Assembly (NCBI GenBank): GCA_945787305.1
Contig: CALZIH010000124.1
Coordinates: forward strand, 1 to 8,121
Direction: 5' to 3'
Length of the DNA stretch: 8,121 bases
From: an uncultured Desulfobulbaceae bacterium
GTDB lineage: Bacteria > Desulfobacterota > Desulfobulbia > Desulfobulbales > Desulfobulbaceae
This document shows positions 4,104 to 8,121 of the stretch, piece after piece. Positions within the stretch are counted from its first letter, which is position 1, and each line of letters begins with the position of its first letter. The notes beneath the pieces are model-generated. The model had not been told where the DNA came from. It saw only the letters and a program-made list of their open reading frames with translations, and searched no databases. The position numbers and the translations under genes were made by a program.

Positions 4104-7064
4104 CTACTCTTTACGAACACCGGGCTGAAAAAAACGCAGCCGGTTGGCATTGCTGACCACGGTCACCGAAGAAAGGGCCATGGCTGCGGAGGCAAACATC
4201 GGATGCAGGAGCCAGCCGGTAAAAGGAAAAAATATACCGGCCGCAAGGGGGATGCCGGTGGTATTATACACAAAGGCGCCAAAAAGATTCTGCTTGATGT
4301 TTCTGATGGTTGCCGTGGAAATCTCAATGGCCACGGACACATGGGCCAGCGAGTCACCGGCCAGGGTGATGTCGGCATTGTCGATGGCCACATCGGTACC
4401 GGAGCCAATGGCAAAACCGGTATCGGCCTGGGCAAGGGCCGGGGCGTCGTTGACTCCGTCGCCAACCATTCCGACCTTGTGCCCCTGCTCCTGCAGCGCC
4501 TTGATTACAGCCAGTTTTTCTTCAGGCAATACCTCACTATGCACCTCTTGAATGCCCAGCTCCCGAGCCACCGATTCGGCGGTTGCCCGATTATCACCGG
4601 TGCACATAACCACGTTCACGCCCAGCTTCTGCAAGGCCTTGACCGCAGCCGCCGAATCAGAACGGATCGGGTCACGCAGAACCAGGAGTCCCAACACCTG
4701 TTGATCATCGGCAAGCCAGATGGGTGTGGCACCGGCGGCGGCCAGGCTGGTGGCCTTTTCAGCAAGATCCTCGGGCAACGGGATATTCCGTTCGCTCAAA
4801 AAGAGGTGATTACCGAGCAAATAGAGCCCTCCTTCCACGTTGGCCTGTACTCCCCGACCGGAAACAGCCTTGAACTGTTCCACCTGCAGCGGCTTACCAC
4901 CCTCGTGCTCCAGGGCACCAAGAACAGCCTCAGCCAAAGGGTGTTCGGAGCCACTTTCCAGGCTTGCCGCCAGTTGCAGGACCCGCTCGGAATTCTGATC
5001 GGCATGGGGAATGATTTCCGCTACCGTCGGCGAGCCCTGCGTCAGGGTACCGGTCTTATCCACCACCACATGGGTCAAGGTCGAGGCAGTCTGCAATCCA
5101 TCGGAATTCTTAATCAGCACATTAAGTTGCGCGGCGCGGCTGGTTCCGACCATTATGGCGATAGGTGTTGCCAGGCCCAGTGAACAGGGACAGGCAATAA
5201 CCAAAACAGCAATGGCCGCTGTCAGGGCATAGGCTAATTTCGGTTCCTGGGCAACAACAAGCCAGACTATAAAGGTGAGTATCGCAATACCAATAACCGT
5301 CGGCACAAAAATGGACGAAACCTTATCCGCCAGTTTGCCGATTGGCGGCTTGCTCAACTGTGCCTTTTTAACCATGGCAATGATGTGGGAAAGTGTCGTA
5401 TCCTCTCCCAGACGAGTAACCTCCATAATGAAAGAACCCGCCTTATTCATGGTGCCCCCGGTGAGTGAATCGCCGGCAACCTTTTTCACCGGTAACGGTT
5501 CACCGGTCAGCATGGATTCATCGACGCTTGAGCCCCCTTCAACAAGGGTTCCGTCTATGGGTACACGCTCTCCCGGACGCACCCGAAGCGTATCCCCCAT
5601 GTGCAACAGTGATACCGGGATCTCCACCTCGCGCTCTCCCTTGACAACCCGGCCAATTTTGGCCCGTAAACCAACCAGGGAACCAATGGCCTCACTGGTT
5701 GTCCTCTTGGCCCGGATTTCCAGGGCATGGCCAAATTGAAGAAAGGCGAGAATCATTACGGAAGCATCCAGATAGAGATGACTATCCCTGCCGGGAATAA
5801 ATTCGGGGACCAGAATAACCATCACCGAAGACAACCAGGCCGCTGCGGTACCCAGAGCAACCAGGGTATCCATATTGGAAGTCCCGTGCCGCGCCTGTTT
5901 CCAGGCGGTCAGGTAATAACTTTTTCCGGCAAAGTACATGGTCGCAAGACAAACCAGGGCCGTGGTTAGCCAGAACAGGCGGTGCCCGACCAGGGGCGGA
6001 AACAGGCCCGACATCTGCCCGGCCATGACACCAAACCCGACACCGGCCGCCAAGGCGGCACGCTGCCAGGAACGCCTGATTTCCAAACCAGTGGCCTCTT
6101 CTTCCTCGGTATAGGCGTCCAAAAGGGATTCTTCCACCCGCACCTGTATACCTTTATCGGCTAAATCAAAGACGACATCAGCCGGGTGCATATCGGTGGT
6201 TACCTTGAACTTATCAGCGGAGATTTCAACTTCCGCCCCTGTCAAATGCTTCTTTAATACATCGGCAACGGTCATCACCTTGTCCGTGCCTGTTTCAAGC
6301 AGGGCAAGATAAAAGGTGCCGGTTATCTTGCTATCAGAAAGCCGAGCTTCATAGCCCTGATTGACAATTGCATTGACGACCTCCTGCGGATCGCCGCCCT
6401 CCACCAATGCCTTTTTCTCTATCAGATTGACAACCGCATTCCGCACCCCGGCAACACTGCGGATCGCTTTTTCCACATTGGCCACACAGGCGGAACAGGT
6501 CATATCTGCGACATCCACTTGATAACTATCCGTTCCTTGTGCCTCCTGTCCCTGGCCTTTCGGCAGGGAAGCAGCATAGCCCTGGTCAAGAATCGCCGCC
6601 ACCACCTGTTCAGGATCACCTCCCCGCACAATGGCTTCTTTTGCGACCAGATTGACTGCAGCATCAACAACACCATCCACCGACCGGATGGCCTTTTCCA
6701 CGTTGGCCACACAGGCGGAGCAGGTCATGTCCGTCACTGGAACCACATACTGGGCAACAACCGGAGACGATTCCTCAGCTCTTTCCACCCCATCGACTGA
6801 TTCAGCAAGCTCACAGCTCTGAGGAGTTTGATGATGGGAAGCGGCCGGATAGCCTGCTTCGGTAATGGCGTTGATCACTTCATGCGGTGCCCCGCCGGTG
6901 ACGGTCACCTTGTTGTTCTCAAGATCGACCACGGCCTCGGACACTCCGTCGACGGATTCGGCAGCCGTCTGCACAGCCTGAACACAATGTTCACAGTTCA
7001 TGTCCTCAACGGTGAGTATATACTGGGGGGGAGCCGTTACCGTTTTATTTGTCATGGATTTCAC
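4104..7064 (-). CDS. copA: Cu(I)-exporting P1B-1-type ATPase with multiple N-terminal HMA domains
   Basis: Inner-membrane ATPase predicted to pump Cu(I), possibly Ag(I), out of the cytoplasm. Three N-terminal heavy-metal domains carry CxxC pairs at C24/C27 (MNCEHC), C115/C118 and C190/C193 (both MTCSAC). Residues 248-312 resemble a fourth such fold without cysteines. The transport core follows with its first membrane segments near 335-450, TGEP (520-523) in the actuator domain, CPC (625-627) in the ion-path helix, DKTGT with phosphorylated D669, HP (708-709) for ATP binding, and GDGVNDAP (868-875). YN (933-934) and MxxSS (962-966) complete the P1B-1 copper signature. Its 986 residues exceed the 800-840 common for two-HMA bacterial CopA because of the extra N-terminal domains. 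The start is uncertain: GTG at 7064 or ATG at 7055, neither with a clear ribosome site. No copper chaperone gene is adjacent. Confidence 0.95.
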   Translation of the reverse strand: MKSMTNKTVTAPPQYILTVEDMNCEHCVQAVQTAAESVDGVSEAVVDLENNKVTVTGGAPHEVINAITEAGYPAASHHQTPQSCELAESVDGVERAEESSPVVAQYVVPVTDMTCSACVANVEKAIRSVDGVVDAAVNLVAKEAIVRGGDPEQVVAAILDQGYAASLPKGQGQEAQGTDSYQVDVADMTCSACVANVEKAIRSVAGVRNAVVNLIEKKALVEGGDPQEVVNAIVNQGYEARLSDSKITGTFYLALLETGTDKVMTVADVLKKHLTGAEVEISADKFKVTTDMHPADVVFDLADKGIQVRVEESLLDAYTEEEEATGLEIRRSWQRAALAAGVGFGVMAGQMSGLFPPLVGHRLFWLTTALVCLATMYFAGKSYYLTAWKQARHGTSNMDTLVALGTAAAWLSSVMVILVPEFIPGRDSHLYLDASVMILAFLQFGHALEIRAKRTTSEAIGSLVGLRAKIGRVVKGEREVEIPVSLLHMGDTLRVRPGERVPIDGTLVEGGSSVDESMLTGEPLPVKKVAGDSLTGGTMNKAGSFIMEVTRLGEDTTLSHIIAMVKKAQLSKPPIGKLADKVSSIFVPTVIGIAILTFIVWLVVAQEPKLAYALTAAIAVLVIACPCSLGLATPIAIMVGTSRAAQLNVLIKNSDGLQTASTLTHVVVDKTGTLTQGSPTVAEIIPHADQNSERVLQLAASLESGSEHPLAEAVLGALEHEGGKPLQVEQFKAVSGRGVQANVEGGLYLLGNHLFLSERNIPLPEDLAEKATSLAAAGATPIWLADDQQVLGLLVLRDPIRSDSAAAVKALQKLGVNVVMCTGDNRATAESVARELGIQEVHSEVLPEEKLAVIKALQEQGHKVGMVGDGVNDAPALAQADTGFAIGSGTDVAIDNADITLAGDSLAHVSVAIEISTATIRNIKQNLFGAFVYNTTGIPLAAGIFFPFTGWLLHPMFASAAMALSSVTVVSNANRLRFFQPGVRKE
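6460..6728 (-). repeat. Intragenic duplication encoding HMA domains 2 and 3 of CopA
   Basis: Segments 6460-6503 and 6685-6728 are 40/44 identical and offset by 225 bp (75 codons). They encode nearly identical metal-site stretches in the two domains (DMTCSACVANVEKAIRSV). The first domain is clearly more diverged. This points to a recent domain duplication, or gene conversion, between domains 2 and 3. The coordinates span both copies. Confidence 0.85.
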
Positions 7065-7096
7065 AGGCCAGGTGTTTTATATTTTCTCATACGTCT

Positions 7097-7126
7097 ATTG
7101 TAAAACAGGTAAGCATATTACGTTAA
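7097..7126 (-). promoter_or_regulatory. Possible copA promoter
   Basis: On the minus strand TTAACG (7121-7126; 4 of 6 to -35) and TACAAT (7097-7102; 5 of 6 to -10) are 18 bp apart, placing transcription start about 25-30 nt before the copA start codon. The -35 overlaps the large inverted repeat at 7123-7154. The match is moderate and other pairings in this AT-rich stretch are possible. Confidence 0.4.
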
Positions 7127-7154
7127 ATTGCACATACATTGTAGTACAATTTAA
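7123..7154. promoter_or_regulatory. Nested palindromes between copA and the Cys-rich ORF (candidate operator)
   Basis: The outer dyad is TTAAATTG (7123-7130), 16 bp, then CAATTTAA (7147-7154), with perfect 8-bp arms. Nested in its right half is a perfect 13-bp palindrome, ATTGTA-G-TACAAT (7138-7150). A further ATTGTA half-site at 7097-7102 coincides with the predicted copA -10, 41 bp from the first. This layout suggests a dimeric regulator binding upstream of copA. It does not match the CueR-type spacer dyad closely, and no regulator gene lies in the window. Confidence 0.55.
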
Positions 7155-7238
7155 ACATACTTCATTGAATCAGCCTTTCTCTCCGAGCGGTGCTAAAACA
7201 TTCAACAACCCGGCGGGAAAGGTGAGAGGAAAAACAGG

Positions 7239-7418
7239 ATGACATTTCATTGCAAGAACTACGATATAGAAAAAGATAACTGCAACAAGCTGAAAGGAGA
7301 GTGCGTTCCGGCCCGCAAGGGATGCGTGCTGGAAGGCCGTATGGTCGTCAGCGAGGAACTGGAAGAAAAGATACGCAAAGTCGACGAAGAAACTGCCCGA
7401 CGCCGCAAAAAAAAATAG
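7239..7418 (+). CDS. Small Cys-rich protein, 59 residues, function unknown
   Basis: I do not recognise a named family. The ATG at 7239-7241 is preceded by AGAGGA (7225-7230) at 8-nt spacing, a good ribosome site. The N-terminal half holds four cysteines, C5, C15, C22 and C29, with H4 next to the first; the spacing (C-x9-C-x6-C-x6-C) suggests metal binding or two disulfides. The C-terminal half (about 38-59) is highly charged, a predicted helix rich in E, K and R, ending RRRKKK. There is no signal peptide or membrane segment, so a cytoplasmic location is expected. It is divergent from copA, separated by 174 bp, and ends 26 bp before the convergent AsmA-like gene. A role in copper or redox handling is inferred only from the neighbour and the cysteines. 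The reading frame, ribosome site and biased composition make a real gene likely. Confidence 0.78.
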   Translation: MTFHCKNYDIEKDNCNKLKGECVPARKGCVLEGRMVVSEELEEKIRKVDEETARRRKKK

Positions 7419-7427
7419 CGCCTGCTA
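7407..7427 (-). terminator. Weak possible terminator of the AsmA-like gene
   Basis: Reading the minus strand, a 4-bp stem TAGC/GCTA with a 4-nt loop (7416-7427) is followed directly by nine T residues (7407-7415). The T-run is the complement of the three AAA lysine codons ending the Cys-rich ORF. The stem is very short, so efficiency would be low without help from Rho. Confidence 0.3.
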
Positions 7428-7444
7428 CATGTCCCTCTTGTCCA

Positions 7445-8121
7445 TTATTTCCCGTCACCACCAACAGGCTTGCGCAACTTTTCAGGCTCAAGAATCTTCA
7501 TAGGGGAGCCGAGAGTTTTCTTCATGATTTCCTTCAATCCATGCCCTATGGCTGACGGTGCCAAGGGAAGCACCCGGACATCATCAAGCGTCCCCTTGAC
7601 GCTGAGCGGTATGGTTACCACGGTTTGAAAAACATCGCCGATCAATGGGATCCAGCCAAGAACTGTATCCACGCTTTTCTGGGGTGCTACCAGCAGCGTA
7701 AAATCGATCTGCTCCTGAAGGATATCGATTTCGCCAATTCCAGTAATTGTCATGTCGTGGCCATCAAAGCGAATATCCTCATATCGAAGTGTTCCGTTCT
7801 CCAATGCAATTTGTGCTTGAAACTGTTTAAACTCCAAACCGTTATCAGTCATCTGCTCTTCAGTTATTTGATCAGTCAACAACTTGTTTATATTGAGAAA
7901 TTTTACAACATTGAGCAAGATGACGTCATAGTAGATATGCCCATCAGCAATGTTGAAATCAAAATGACCGGATGACGTTTTGAGCAGGTCTTTTGCTTTG
8001 CCGCTGCCCCCGACGCTTCCGTTGAGATCAACTATGCCATCGGCTTCAATTTTTTGTCTCGCAAAACAATCAAGATTAACTTGTAGCTGCTGTCCCCGGG
8101 CCTCGGGCTCAATATGGAACT
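7445..8121 (-). CDS. AsmA/YhdP-like protein, C-terminal part (N-terminus beyond window)
   Basis: The frame is open from the right edge to a stop at 7445-7447, giving 224 residues of a longer protein. An apparent start at 7918 (TTG) is internal and has no reason to be the real one, because coding continues upstream (FHIEPEARGQQLQVNLDCFA onward). The segment shows the AsmA-like C-terminal pattern: alternating beta-rich stretches, GHFDFNIADGHIYYDVILLN, the G-x-L-R-Y-E-D repeat-like strand, then a hydrophobic VLGWIPLIGDVF and GTLDDVRVLPLAPSAIG near the end. AsmA/YhdP/TamB-like proteins are large envelope proteins linked to phospholipid transport and outer-membrane assembly. The family call rests on pattern recall; which member it is cannot be decided from this fragment. 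It converges on the Cys-rich ORF. Confidence 0.75.
   Translation of the reverse strand, partial: FHIEPEARGQQLQVNLDCFARQKIEADGIVDLNGSVGGSGKAKDLLKTSSGHFDFNIADGHIYYDVILLNVVKFLNINKLLTDQITEEQMTDNGLEFKQFQAQIALENGTLRYEDIRFDGHDMTITGIGEIDILQEQIDFTLLVAPQKSVDTVLGWIPLIGDVFQTVVTIPLSVKGTLDDVRVLPLAPSAIGHGLKEIMKKTLGSPMKILEPEKLRKPVGGDGK

Noticed and set aside
4072..4107. 6-bp inverted repeat (TGCTAC/GTAGCA) at the copA 3' end as a terminator
   Set aside because: The loop is 24 nt, the stem short and overlapping the stop codon, and there is no T-run after it.
4101..5183. 360-codon open frame on the plus strand antisense to copA
   Set aside because: It is the shadow of the ATPase frame: Gly/His/Gln-rich with no recognisable domain, no ribosome site, and it lies wholly over strongly conserved catalytic motifs of copA on the other strand.

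Overview
The window is an ordinary bacterial chromosomal segment with tightly packed housekeeping and stress genes, no visible transposon, phage, CRISPR or RNA gene, and base composition that looks near 50% GC apart from AT-rich promoter regions. The long (class II) ketol-acid reductoisomerase with its divergent IlvY regulator is typical of Gammaproteobacteria. The IlvY C-terminal differences, the atypical Tpx, the RluA-type enzyme with its GTG start and the small Cys-rich protein fit a Desulfobulbales-like member of the Desulfobacterota at least as well. That placement is an inference from remembered family resemblance, not a search result.

Layout. Positions 1-722 (minus) hold most of ilvY, cut by the left edge. 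Positions 723-863 are a compact divergent control region with overlapping promoters and a perfect LysR-type dyad. ilvC (864-2336, plus) follows and ends in two hairpins, the second a textbook intrinsic terminator. tpx (2458-2961, minus) has its own near-consensus sigma70 promoter and a leader of about 130 nt. An RluA-family 23S rRNA-type pseudouridine synthase (3143-4033, minus; GTG start preferred) lies 70 bp downstream of a large P1B-1 copper ATPase (4104-7064, minus). Divergent from the ATPase, across an AT-rich region with nested palindromes, is a 59-residue Cys-rich ORF (7239-7418, plus). It converges on the 3' end of an AsmA/YhdP-like protein (7445-8121, minus, cut by the right edge).

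Function. ilvY/ilvC form a classic regulator-target pair for branched-chain amino acid synthesis. tpx detoxifies hydroperoxides. copA exports Cu(I), and the small Cys-rich protein shares its upstream region, so copper- or redox-linked co-regulation is plausible but unproven. The AsmA-like protein is probably an envelope lipid-transport or assembly factor.

I did not find a convincing new multi-gene system. The most interesting items are the uncharacterised Cys-rich micro-protein, the nested palindromes between it and copA, the cysteine-less fourth metal-binding-like domain in CopA, and the phased repeats at the tpx and ilvY/ilvC promoters.
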